A stretch of 39,163 nucleotides of DNA from JANQJA01 sp040880285 (GTDB lineage Bacteria > Pseudomonadota > Gammaproteobacteria > Pseudomonadales > Azotimanducaceae), in assembly GCA_040880285.1 (NCBI GenBank), contig JBBDIT010000020.1:1-39163 (forward strand), read 5' to 3'. The notes beneath the pieces were generated by a model. It made no database searches, was not told where the DNA came from, and saw only the letters and a program-made list of their open reading frames with translations. Of this stretch, positions 8,200 through 15,807 are shown piece after piece. The translations under genes and the position numbers were made by a program. Position 1 is the first letter of the stretch. Each line of letters begins with the position of its first letter.

Positions 8200-8769
8200 T
8201 CAGATGACAGGCGATACCGAAAGGCGAATCTTGATGGTATCACCCGGGTCCGTATTCATGCGAGTCGAGTAGGTCTCATTGTTGTATCGATACCTGACGT
8301 CATAGCCCATAATCCGTTCTTCCTCGTGATAATCCTGGTAGACGCGACAAACTTCTTCAGTGTCATAATAATCCCGCTGCCGGGGCGCCGAACTCGAGGC
8401 TATTGCATTGCCCACGGTCGCACCCAGTACCGCACCCACCACGGCGCCAACCTGCTTGTTGCGTTTTTTATGTCCCACGGCATTACCCAGGGCGCCACCG
8501 ACGACTCCACCAAGTACGGTGCCAACGCCACTTCCTTCCCTGTCGCGTTCGCGATATACCACGTTCTCTTGCCAACATTCCTCACGCGGAGTCGAAACCC
8601 GCACTGTCTTGATAATCGGCGCTGATTCAATCACAGTCGCATAGTCATAACTGACATTGTTGGCGCTGGCATTACCGGAGGCTCCGGCGTAACGATAGTT
8701 ACCACCCGCAAATGCCGGTGCCGCCAGGAAGGATGTCAGTACTGCTGCAGTCACAAGTTTAATCTTCAT
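8200..8769 (-). CDS. glycine-zipper 2TM envelope protein
   Basis: A 189-residue exported protein. A Sec signal peptide ends at AFA (about residue 21). A glycine-zipper hairpin of two segments rich in GxxxG spacing lies at about 79-124 around KKRNKQ, as in SlyB and the rickettsial 17-kDa antigen family. The C-terminal domain (130-189) is rich in Tyr and charged residues, and there are cysteines at 65 and 141. There is no lipobox cysteine, unlike SlyB. Such proteins sit in the outer membrane or periplasm and are often induced by envelope stress; slyB is a known PhoP target in enterobacteria. The ATG at 8769 has a GGAGGTG site; an open frame upstream to 8883 is not used. Confidence 0.85.
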   Translation of the reverse strand: MKIKLVTAAVLTSFLAAPAFAGGNYRYAGASGNASANNVSYDYATVIESAPIIKTVRVSTPREECWQENVVYRERDREGSGVGTVLGGVVGGALGNAVGHKKRNKQVGAVVGAVLGATVGNAIASSSAPRQRDYYDTEEVCRVYQDYHEEERIMGYDVRYRYNNETYSTRMNTDPGDTIKIRLSVSPVI

Positions 8770-8814
8770 TCTGGTCCACCTCCAATGTTGTGGACACCAG
8801 CTTATCCCGGCCGG

Positions 8815-8831
8815 GCTGAATGCCAGCTGAA
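8815..8831 (-). promoter_or_regulatory. direct repeat TTCAGC-N5-TTCAGC, candidate PhoP-type operator
   Basis: Read on the minus strand, TTCAGC (8831-8826), five bases (TGGCA), then TTCAGC (8820-8815). Two identical hexamers on an 11-base period are the classic layout for OmpR/PhoP-family regulators. The site lies 46 bases before the start of the glycine-zipper gene; a possible -10, GATAAG, follows eight bases after it. A perfect palindrome CCCGGCCGGG (8806-8815) abuts the second half-site. Binding by the regulator at 7121-7801 is inferred. Confidence 0.5.
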
Positions 8832-8842
8832 CTTGATTCTCG

Positions 8843-9721
8843 TCAGGAGTTACGTGGCGGTCGCCTGACCTGATGGCGGTCATCCAGATACAGGGTCAAG
8901 GTCGCACGCCGGGGCATGTCGCGCAGCATACGTAAGGTGATGCGCTGGTAGTACATCACGAAATCCCGAACCTGCTGCTCGTCCATGACGGCTTTGCCGA
9001 TACTGCGCTGCGCAAGCTCACGCTCTTGTTGCCACCGCCACTTGATTACGGTTTCCATATCGGGCGCCGCAAGAAAAAAGCACACATCGGCTGATTCAAA
9101 GACCGCCTGATAGCCGCCCTCAGCCAACTGACGATTGACATACGTTCGCCACTCGCCGTTTGGATCCTGCCCAGACTCAAGGGCGTTAACCGGTTTCGCG
9201 AGGTCCGCGGCCTGTTCCGGCAAGGCGCCGAAGCACCAACCTTCCACAATCAATACGTCGAGTTCGGCACCCATCACAGGTACCATACCGCGGCGGTCAT
9301 CGCTGGCCTTATCAAATACGGGCACCTCGGTGTTGCGACCGGCTTTTAGATCTGCAATAACCGATGCCAGCATGGCAACATCGTGGGTACCAGGCACACC
9401 CCGCACCTGTAGTAGCGGATGAACGTCTCGCGCCAGCTGTTCCCTTTGTGCCCGGGTAAGGTAAAAGTCATCCAGGGACACAACCAGGGTCGTCTTCTCA
9501 AACCCACGCTCCAAAGCAATCGCCAACATCCTGGAAAAGGTGCTCTTACCGGTACCCTGGGCACCTGAAATTCCTACAACAAGCAGCTTGTCACTGCGAC
9601 TGGCAAGGCCTGTTGAAATTTCGAATACCAGGTCAAAATAATTGTCCGCATACCCTGGCGCAACGCCTGCCGCTATCGAAAGGGCAGCAAATTCATTGCG
9701 AATACTTTCCTTTTCATCCAT
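8843..9721 (-). CDS. D-glycerate 3-kinase-like P-loop kinase
   Basis: A 292-residue kinase of the phosphoribulokinase/uridine kinase-like group. The P loop is GISGAQGTGKST at 50-61. It is followed by SLDDFYLTRAQREQLA, where the Asp pair should hold metal and substrate, then HPLLQVRGVPGTHD and VIVEGWCFG, the pattern of plant and bacterial GLYK proteins. These phosphorylate D-glycerate at the 3-position, feeding glycolysis from glyoxylate or serine breakdown. It is cytoplasmic. The ATG at 9721 is the natural start. It follows dinG by 39 bases on the same strand and precedes the envelope module by 73 bases that carry the TTCAGC repeat, so read-through into the module is possible. Confidence 0.85.
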   Translation of the reverse strand: MDEKESIRNEFAALSIAAGVAPGYADNYFDLVFEISTGLASRSDKLLVVGISGAQGTGKSTFSRMLAIALERGFEKTTLVVSLDDFYLTRAQREQLARDVHPLLQVRGVPGTHDVAMLASVIADLKAGRNTEVPVFDKASDDRRGMVPVMGAELDVLIVEGWCFGALPEQAADLAKPVNALESGQDPNGEWRTYVNRQLAEGGYQAVFESADVCFFLAAPDMETVIKWRWQQERELAQRSIGKAVMDEQQVRDFVMYYQRITLRMLRDMPRRATLTLYLDDRHQVRRPPRNS

Positions 9722-9760
9722 CTTGCTCGTCCATCCTGTTCGACCAATACGCGGCCCTGT

Positions 9761-11872
9761 TCAGGCAATTTCTCGCCGAAACGGCGGCAGCGCATTCAGT
9801 AACAACGAGCCATAACGCTGGCTTACCAGACGTCGGTCAAGAATACTGATGACACCAGTATCCGTTTCCGTTCGTAGTAATCGACCACAGGCCTGCACCA
9901 TCCTGAGGGCAGCATCAGGAATCATGATTTCCTGGAATGCATTACCACCACGCGACTCGATCCACTCACTGAGTGTCGCCCCAACCGGGTCGTCAGGCAC
10001 TGCGAAGGGAATCTTGGCGATTACCACATGATCACAATACTTACCCGGCAGGTCTATGCCTTCGGCAAAACTGGCGAGACCAAATATAATACTCTGCTCA
10101 CCGGCATCGATCTGTATCTTATGCCTGCCCACAATTTCCACTTTCGAAAAAGTACCCTGACTGAGCACAAGGCTCATAAATGCACTATCCAGTAATTCAG
10201 TCACCCGAAACATCTGGCGCCAGGAAGTAAACAATACCAGCCCACCCTGAACATCTTTGAGCAACTCTGGTAATAATGCGGCGATCATTTCATTGTGTCG
10301 ATCCGCTTCACGCGGATCCACCTCCATCCTCGGGATCCTCAGGGTCGCCTGTTGCTCGAATCGAAACGGGCTGGGCAAAGCATTGAATCTGTTGTTCTCA
10401 CCAATGCCGGCGCGGCGTGCAAAACGCTCGAAGTTTCCGGCCACCGCCAGCGTCGCCGATGTGACAACGGCACCAAAACAGCGTGACCATAATAATTCAT
10501 TCAGTGTCTGGTGAACGGCTACCGGGCTCGCGTTCGCGATGATGTCGTCTGGCTCACGGAAAGTAATCCACCTCGCATGCGGCGGGCCTGCTTCGGGATC
10601 AGCGGTCATATAGTCCTGCCAGAGGGCGCAAGCCCCGGACAAGCGAGAGGTGATCGCCGCGACAACCGGCAACCAGTGCTCGACGCTCTCCCTTTCGGCA
10701 TCATCGGCATCGGCGAGCCGGTCTTCCAGCGCCAGTTCAATTGGCTCGATTTGCGCGGCGAGTTTGCGGACCACTCCATAGATGTCGGCGGCAAGAGTGC
10801 GCACTTCTTCCGTTACCATGCCGCGGGTAAACCGGTACCTTTTGTCACTGCCATCTATCTCCGCGTCGTCACGAAACGCCCCGAGGGTCGTCATGGCCTC
10901 TTCGAGGCTGGCAATCACGTCCTCTACCCGATCTACCATTGCACGCAATCCCGCCGGCAAGCCCGCGATGTCACCCACCTCGGCAGTCAGCTGAGTCAGG
11001 TTGGGTCCCACCTGCTCTAGCCATGATTGCGTCGTACGGACCTGCAGGAAGCTTGAAAAATGGTTGATCGCCTTGTCAGGTAAATGATGCCCCTCATCAA
11101 ATACATAGATCGTATCTTCCGGCGCTGGCAAGACAGCACCACCCCCCATCATAAGATCCGCCAGCACCAGATCGTGATTGGTCACGATACAGTCAACCTT
11201 GTGGATTTGTTCCCGTGCTTTATAGAAGTAGCAGTTCCGGAAGTGGGAGCACTGTCTGCCGGTACACTGTACATGGTCCGTACTGACTTTGAACCAGGCC
11301 CGGTCTTCTACTTCCTGTGCCAGGTTGTCCCGGTCACCATCCCAATCACCACGCCCTAACTTCTGCAACATGGACTCATACAGTGCCTGGTCGGACGCAT
11401 CCGTCGCAAACACCTCATCGTCATAAAGGGACAGCGTGTGATTGGTGCTACCGCTACTCTGTAGCACCTGGTCCAGCCGCGACAAGCACAAATACCTGCG
11501 CCGTCCTTTAGCAAGGGCGAAGCTGAAGTCCAGCCCCGAATGTTCATGTAGATCCGGCAGGTCGCGCAGGACAATCTGTTCCTGTAGCGCTACCGTGGCC
11601 GTTGCGATTACCAGCCTTTTGCCGAGCGCTCTCGCCAGCGGTAGTGTCGCGACTGCATAGGCCACTGTTTTGCCAGTCCCGGTGCCGGCCTCAATCACGG
11701 CAATATGCCCGTCGCTAGTACGATTGTTGTCCGCATCGACCCCGATGTTGCCCAGCGTATTGGCGATATCTGCCACCATACGTCGTTGGCAATAGCGGGC
11801 AACATAGCCTTTACTATCCAGTAGCCGGGAATAGGCAGCCTGGATTTGTTGTTTGATTTCGTCAGTTAACAT
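9761..11872 (-). CDS. dinG: ATP-dependent DNA helicase DinG
   Basis: A 703-residue XPD-like superfamily 2 helicase with a 4Fe-4S cluster, moving 5' to 3' and able to unwind D-loops, R-loops and DNA-RNA hybrids. Walker A is EAGTGTGKT (61-69), the Walker B box is DEGH (259-262), and late helicase motifs include FGLASFAEGIDLPG and MVQACGRLLRTETD. The cluster cysteines are C129, C203, C208 and C214; their spacing of 74, 5 and 6 is what I recall for E. coli DinG (120, 194, 199, 205). This separates it from YoaA-type paralogues less certainly, but length and spacing favour DinG. It diverges from htpX and is first in a minus-strand run with the glycerate kinase. No LexA box was seen upstream. Confidence 0.92.
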   Translation of the reverse strand: MLTDEIKQQIQAAYSRLLDSKGYVARYCQRRMVADIANTLGNIGVDADNNRTSDGHIAVIEAGTGTGKTVAYAVATLPLARALGKRLVIATATVALQEQIVLRDLPDLHEHSGLDFSFALAKGRRRYLCLSRLDQVLQSSGSTNHTLSLYDDEVFATDASDQALYESMLQKLGRGDWDGDRDNLAQEVEDRAWFKVSTDHVQCTGRQCSHFRNCYFYKAREQIHKVDCIVTNHDLVLADLMMGGGAVLPAPEDTIYVFDEGHHLPDKAINHFSSFLQVRTTQSWLEQVGPNLTQLTAEVGDIAGLPAGLRAMVDRVEDVIASLEEAMTTLGAFRDDAEIDGSDKRYRFTRGMVTEEVRTLAADIYGVVRKLAAQIEPIELALEDRLADADDAERESVEHWLPVVAAITSRLSGACALWQDYMTADPEAGPPHARWITFREPDDIIANASPVAVHQTLNELLWSRCFGAVVTSATLAVAGNFERFARRAGIGENNRFNALPSPFRFEQQATLRIPRMEVDPREADRHNEMIAALLPELLKDVQGGLVLFTSWRQMFRVTELLDSAFMSLVLSQGTFSKVEIVGRHKIQIDAGEQSIIFGLASFAEGIDLPGKYCDHVVIAKIPFAVPDDPVGATLSEWIESRGGNAFQEIMIPDAALRMVQACGRLLRTETDTGVISILDRRLVSQRYGSLLLNALPPFRREIA

Positions 11873-12046
11873 GCGAGCCGCGAGTTCCGTGATTGCAATG
11901 CCAGCGCGTGCCCAGCAGACTGAATGAGAGATAAACAGGGCTTCTTCATGAGAAAAACTATCTTAGCACAGACATTTCTATTCCTGACCCCGCCGCTTGC
12001 CACCCTGGCAGCGCGACGCCGCCCTGGTCGGAGCCGAATCGGTGAA

Positions 12047-12074
12047 CTTGAATTTGCTCCGAATCGCCCTATAT
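12047..12074 (+). promoter_or_regulatory. candidate sigma-32 (RpoH) heat-shock promoter of htpX
   Basis: CTTGAA (12047-12052), a 14-base spacer, then CCCTATAT (12067-12074). The RpoH consensus is CTTGAA with a spacer of about 11-16 and CCCCATnT; the -35 core matches fully and the -10 in all but one fixed base. Transcription would start near 12081, leaving a leader of about 25 bases to the htpX ATG at 12107. HtpX is a known heat-shock protein in E. coli, which makes the match meaningful. Confidence 0.65.
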
Positions 12075-12106
12075 CTATCCTGTAACCTAACCCTGAGAAA
12101 CGATAC

Positions 12107-12991
12107 ATGACGCGAATATTCCTGTTTATCGCAACCAACATTGCCGTACTGGTGCTCATCAGCATTGTGTTCCAGCTGCTGGGAATCGAAGGCCTCCTTG
12201 CCGAGAACGGTGTCGACCTCAATTATGAGGCGCTTCTGATCATGTCTGCCGTCATTGGCTTTGGCGGCGCGTTTATATCGCTTGCGATCTCCAAATGGAT
12301 GGCAAAACGCTCCATGGGCGTACAGGTTATCACCCAACCACGCAGCCAGACCGAGCAATGGCTGGTTACCACGGTTGCAAAGCAGGCCAGGGAAGCCGGC
12401 ATCGGCATGCCGGAAGTGGGCATCTTTCAATCCGATGATCCCAACGCTTTCGCCACCGGCATGAACCGGAACAACGCATTGGTTGCCGTCAGCACAGGCT
12501 TACTGGCGCAGATGAATGCGGATGAGGCAGAAGCGGTGCTCGCCCATGAGGTCAGCCATGTGGCCAATGGCGACATGATCACCATGGGATTGTTGCAGGG
12601 CGTCATCAACACGTTTGTTATTTTCCTGTCACGCATCATCGGTTTCTTCGTTGACCGTGTAATCCTCAAGAATGATCGCGGCTTCGGAATTGGCTACTTT
12701 ATCTCCTCCATCGTGGCACAAATCTTCCTGTCTATTTTTGCCTCGATGATTGTCATGTGGTTCTCACGACGCCGGGAATTCCGAGCCGACGCCGGTGGCG
12801 CCACGCTTGCGGGCAAGCACAAAATGATCGCGGCACTGCGCCGCCTGCAGACTAACAGTGAAGCCAGGGACCTGCCGGGTGAGTTTGCTGCTTTTGGTAT
12901 CTCCGGGGGCATGTCCCACGGATTCAAACGCCTGTTCCTGAGTCACCCACCGCTTGACGAACGCATAGCGGAACTCGAGCGGGGTTTGTAA
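12107..12991 (+). CDS. htpX: membrane zinc metalloprotease HtpX
   Basis: A 294-residue inner-membrane M48 protease, the usual length for HtpX. Hydrophobic segments are at about 4-26 and 44-62, with further ones at about 160-182 and 195-219. The zinc site is HEVSH (H147, E148, H151), with third ligand E224 in RRREFRADAGG. It degrades damaged membrane proteins on the cytoplasmic side together with FtsH. The ribosome site is weak (GAG some 13 bases upstream). A convincing sigma-32-like promoter at 12047-12074 suggests heat-shock control. It diverges from dinG and converges on the MFS gene 42 bases away. Confidence 0.97.
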   Translation: MTRIFLFIATNIAVLVLISIVFQLLGIEGLLAENGVDLNYEALLIMSAVIGFGGAFISLAISKWMAKRSMGVQVITQPRSQTEQWLVTTVAKQAREAGIGMPEVGIFQSDDPNAFATGMNRNNALVAVSTGLLAQMNADEAEAVLAHEVSHVANGDMITMGLLQGVINTFVIFLSRIIGFFVDRVILKNDRGFGIGYFISSIVAQIFLSIFASMIVMWFSRRREFRADAGGATLAGKHKMIAALRRLQTNSEARDLPGEFAAFGISGGMSHGFKRLFLSHPPLDERIAELERGL

Positions 12992-13033
12992 ACCGGTCGA
13001 TGAGGTTGACCCGTCACCCATGCCAGCCAGCGC

Positions 13034-14269
13034 TCAGGCGGTGGGTGGCGTATCGGGCACGTCTTCTTCCGGCACCAGGTCCACGATACCCTGGGTTGTA
13101 CGTGAAATATTCACGAACGGCATAAAGAACGTGCGTGCCACCTTATGAATTTGTATACGTAGCGCTGTCCAGATTGCCAGGATGCCGAGCGCGACACCCG
13201 ACACCATGAATATCGCATAGGTACTGAATTCCAGTGTATAGGCCACAACCATGGGCCCAAGCACGGCACCGGCACTACTCATCAAAAGGATTACGCTCGC
13301 CACTTCCATCAGGCCCAGATTCGTATTGTCATTGGCATGAGCCAGGCAAAGGGCATAGAGTGGAAAAGTCATGCCACCAAAGACGAACATCAATAGGTAC
13401 AGTATCGTGACGCTGGTATGCCCCAAAAGAGTGGCCGACACACAGACACCAAGGCCCAGTAACGCCACCAGCAGGATCACCAGGCGACGATCAAACCGGT
13501 CAGATAAACGCCCGACAGGTAACTGGAACGTGGCGCCGCCCAGGATGGTGACTGCCATAAAGATACCGATCTGCTCCGGTGCCAGCCGATGTGCCTTGGC
13601 AATGATGGGCCCGAGCGACCAGAAACCCCCGGTCACAAATCCACCGAGGAATGCACCCACCACCGCCACCTGGGATACCCGGTAGACTTCCCGCAACTTG
13701 AAACTGACCGATGGGATGGGTTCCGGCGCCGGACTACTGGTCAGTCCTACCGGTATGGTGCCAAGTACAATCAGCATCGAACCAAGCAGGATCAGCTGGT
13801 GATAACCCAGGTCAATTCCGATGAACGTCTGCCCCATACAGATCGCCAGCAGTGTAATGATGGTGTACACCGAAAGGATGCCACCACGACTTTCCGGGCC
13901 GGAACGCTCATTGAGCCAACTCTCGATGACCATATAAAGCCCGGCAAAGCTCCAACCGGTTGCCAGGCGCGCCAGTGCCCAGGCCCCCGGTTGCTCCACT
14001 ATGCCGACCGATAAAAGTGCGGCGGTGGCCACAGCTGCAAGCACACTGAACATCCGGATGTGACCGACCCGCGCCACCAATTTCGGAATAGTGATACAAC
14101 CGGCAACAAACCCAACGAAATACACCGAGCCAATGTAGCCGATGACGCTCGCTGACCACCCGAGACTATCGGCATACAGAGGTATCAGGGTTAACTGCAG
14201 TCCATGTCCAACCAGCAAAATGGAGACAGACAACAGTAAAGCAGTGACAGAGACCAGGACACCAGTCAT
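13034..14269 (-). CDS. MFS transporter
   Basis: A 411-residue major facilitator with about twelve hydrophobic helices. The central loop holds the repeated motif A, PVGRLSDRFDRR, and a related region GYIGSVYFVGFVAGC lies in the first half. It resembles the YcaD-type subfamily of proton-coupled or orphan exporters; the substrate is unknown. The short C-terminal tail contains VPEEDVPDTPPT. The frame also allows a TTG start at 14287 six codons upstream; neither start has a good ribosome site, and the ATG at 14269 is preferred. It lies 196 bases after the acyltransferase on the same strand, so it may have its own promoter. Confidence 0.88.
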   Translation of the reverse strand: MTGVLVSVTALLLSVSILLVGHGLQLTLIPLYADSLGWSASVIGYIGSVYFVGFVAGCITIPKLVARVGHIRMFSVLAAVATAALLSVGIVEQPGAWALARLATGWSFAGLYMVIESWLNERSGPESRGGILSVYTIITLLAICMGQTFIGIDLGYHQLILLGSMLIVLGTIPVGLTSSPAPEPIPSVSFKLREVYRVSQVAVVGAFLGGFVTGGFWSLGPIIAKAHRLAPEQIGIFMAVTILGGATFQLPVGRLSDRFDRRLVILLVALLGLGVCVSATLLGHTSVTILYLLMFVFGGMTFPLYALCLAHANDNTNLGLMEVASVILLMSSAGAVLGPMVVAYTLEFSTYAIFMVSGVALGILAIWTALRIQIHKVARTFFMPFVNISRTTQGIVDLVPEEDVPDTPPTA

Positions 14270-14306
14270 TGAGTAGTTACGATCCAACGTGGTTGAAAGA
14301 AGTTAA

Positions 14307-14319
14307 GGCAATATTTGCC
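14307..14319. other. short inverted repeat upstream of the MFS gene
   Basis: GGCAATATTTGCC, arms GGCAA and TTGCC around TAT, lies 38 bases before the MFS start in a 196-base gap that otherwise shows nothing clear. It could be an operator half-site pair or chance. Confidence 0.2.
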
Positions 14320-14465
14320 ACCAGGCAGGGCACCATATCGCGGCGGCGAAGCTTGCATCAACTCACGGGATTTGGCAATCAATATCAGACAGGGGTAATG
14401 GCCCGGTTTGAAATTGCCAGGCAAAGTTAGCGATGGTATTGGAACCGGTCTAGAGGCGGGAGGGA

Positions 14466-15089
14466 TCAGGCGGTGCCGGATTCATCCTTGAGTCGAATGA
14501 CTGACTTCTTTTCTGGAAATTTGGCCACGATGTCGCCATAAAACGCTCGCAGCCTGTCCATATCGGCCGCGACATTGCTGGTTGGCATAAAACACAACCC
14601 GAGCCCCGCCTCCTTCTTTTGATAGTCCAGGTAACCGCATACCAGCGGTATGTCAGCGCCCCTGGCCACCCAATAGAATCCGGACTTCCAGAATTCAGTC
14701 CAGCCCCGGGTACCCGCCGGTGGAATGACGATGGCACAAGTGTCTCGCTTGCCTATATCCTCGGCCAGCGCGGCTACCATATTGTTACTCTTGGATCGAT
14801 CCACGGGGATGCCACCGGTCCAACGCATGAGCCAACCAAAGCCGGTCTTGAAAAGGGAGTCTTTACCCAGCCAATTAATATGAAGGTGAAAGGTAAAAGC
14901 TGCACCCAGCAGGAAGATCAGGTCCCAGTTCGAGGTATGGGGGGCGGCAATGATAATCATCCTGGGCGTGTCCGGTACACCGCCTGCGACTTTCCAGCCA
15001 AATAGCCACATGACGAATCGTCCCATCAGGTGAGCGGCCGTACTGCAGCGCGGATAGGCACCAGGATGGGGATATCTAACGTCAGTCAT
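14466..15089 (-). CDS. PlsC-like lysophospholipid acyltransferase, variant motif
   Basis: A 207-residue glycerophospholipid acyltransferase-fold protein, shorter than PlsC (about 245) but normal for the small COG0204-type subgroup. Motif I is HTSNWD (H51, D56), the catalytic His and Asp pair. Motif II would be GGIPVDRS. Motif III, normally PEGTR, reads PPAGTR, so the conserved glutamate is alanine (codon GCG, one base from GAG). The family moves acyl groups onto lysophospholipids or related acceptors at the inner membrane. The ATG at 15089 follows AGAGGAAG. It lies 73 bases after the transglycosylase gene. Confidence 0.85.
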   Translation of the reverse strand: MTDVRYPHPGAYPRCSTAAHLMGRFVMWLFGWKVAGGVPDTPRMIIIAAPHTSNWDLIFLLGAAFTFHLHINWLGKDSLFKTGFGWLMRWTGGIPVDRSKSNNMVAALAEDIGKRDTCAIVIPPAGTRGWTEFWKSGFYWVARGADIPLVCGYLDYQKKEAGLGLCFMPTSNVAADMDRLRAFYGDIVAKFPEKKSVIRLKDESGTA

Positions 15090-15162
15090 GGCTTCCTCTC
15101 GCTGAAAAAGTCTGGCCGGGTCCAGAGATTGACATACCGGCGGCAGTTTTTCACGGATACCG

Positions 15163-15807
15163 TCAGAAGAATGGCAGTATCCTGATAAACCAGGGCCGCC
15201 TCAGTTCTTTCTCACAACGGTTGAGTTGCGATGTGAATAGCCGGGCCCGTTCCGCAACCTGGGTCGCCGCGTCCTTCAACCATTGCTTGTCGCGAAAACT
15301 GCGGCGGGAAAACCCGCCCTGGCCTTCATGATACGCAAGGTAGCCATGATAGGCATCCTCCTTACTGATGCGATTACTGCGATAGCTCTGGTCAATATAC
15401 CAACCCATAAAATCGATAGCATCATCGAAGGCAGCGCGATTCGCAACCCATTGGCCCGTGGCTTTTTTATACGCGCTCCAGGTTTCATCGGTGGCCTGGG
15501 AATATCCCTTGGCACTGGCTGGTCGTTTCCACGGAATGATCCACAACAATTTGGTGCGTGGGGGCTTGGCTTTGGCAACGAACGAGGACTCCTGGTACAT
15601 AAAGGACATCATCACCGGAATCGGCGCGCCCCATCTCCTGGAAGCACGATTCGCATCATGGTACCAGCCACGTTTCTCGCGAAAAATTTCACAAACATTA
15701 TCCCGGTTGTTGGGCGGTGTCGTCGCACATCCTGCAAGCACCAGCATCGCAACCAGCAGTACCAATGTTATTCGCGTGAGGTTGCCGGCAGTTACCGCTA
15801 AAATCAT
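15163..15807 (-). CDS. lytic-transglycosylase-like (SLT) lipoprotein
   Basis: A 214-residue lipoprotein. The N terminus has a lipoprotein signal with lipobox LAGC (C27). The remainder reads as an SLT/goose-lysozyme-like domain: MYQESSF with probable catalytic E73, then KGYSQATDETW, FDDAIDFMGWY and YLAYHEGQGG. Such enzymes cut peptidoglycan between MurNAc and GlcNAc with anhydro ring formation, here tethered to a membrane, probably the outer one since C27 is followed by A-T-T. The ATG overlaps the ligA stop as ATGA, which implies translational coupling. Activity is inferred from motif order. Confidence 0.85.
   Translation of the reverse strand: MILAVTAGNLTRITLVLLVAMLVLAGCATTPPNNRDNVCEIFREKRGWYHDANRASRRWGAPIPVMMSFMYQESSFVAKAKPPRTKLLWIIPWKRPASAKGYSQATDETWSAYKKATGQWVANRAAFDDAIDFMGWYIDQSYRSNRISKEDAYHGYLAYHEGQGGFSRRSFRDKQWLKDAATQVAERARLFTSQLNRCEKELRRPWFIRILPFF

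Noticed and set aside
8843..11872. A LexA box upstream of dinG, as in E. coli.
   Set aside because: No CTGT-N8-ACAG site was seen in 11873-12106.
11948..12085. A 45-codon plus-strand ORF starting MRKTILAQTFLFL between dinG and htpX, with a signal-like N terminus.
   Set aside because: No clear ribosome site, and its 3' half contains the candidate htpX heat-shock promoter. A faint likeness to the start of DUF1499-type proteins (a gene remnant) is too weak to call.
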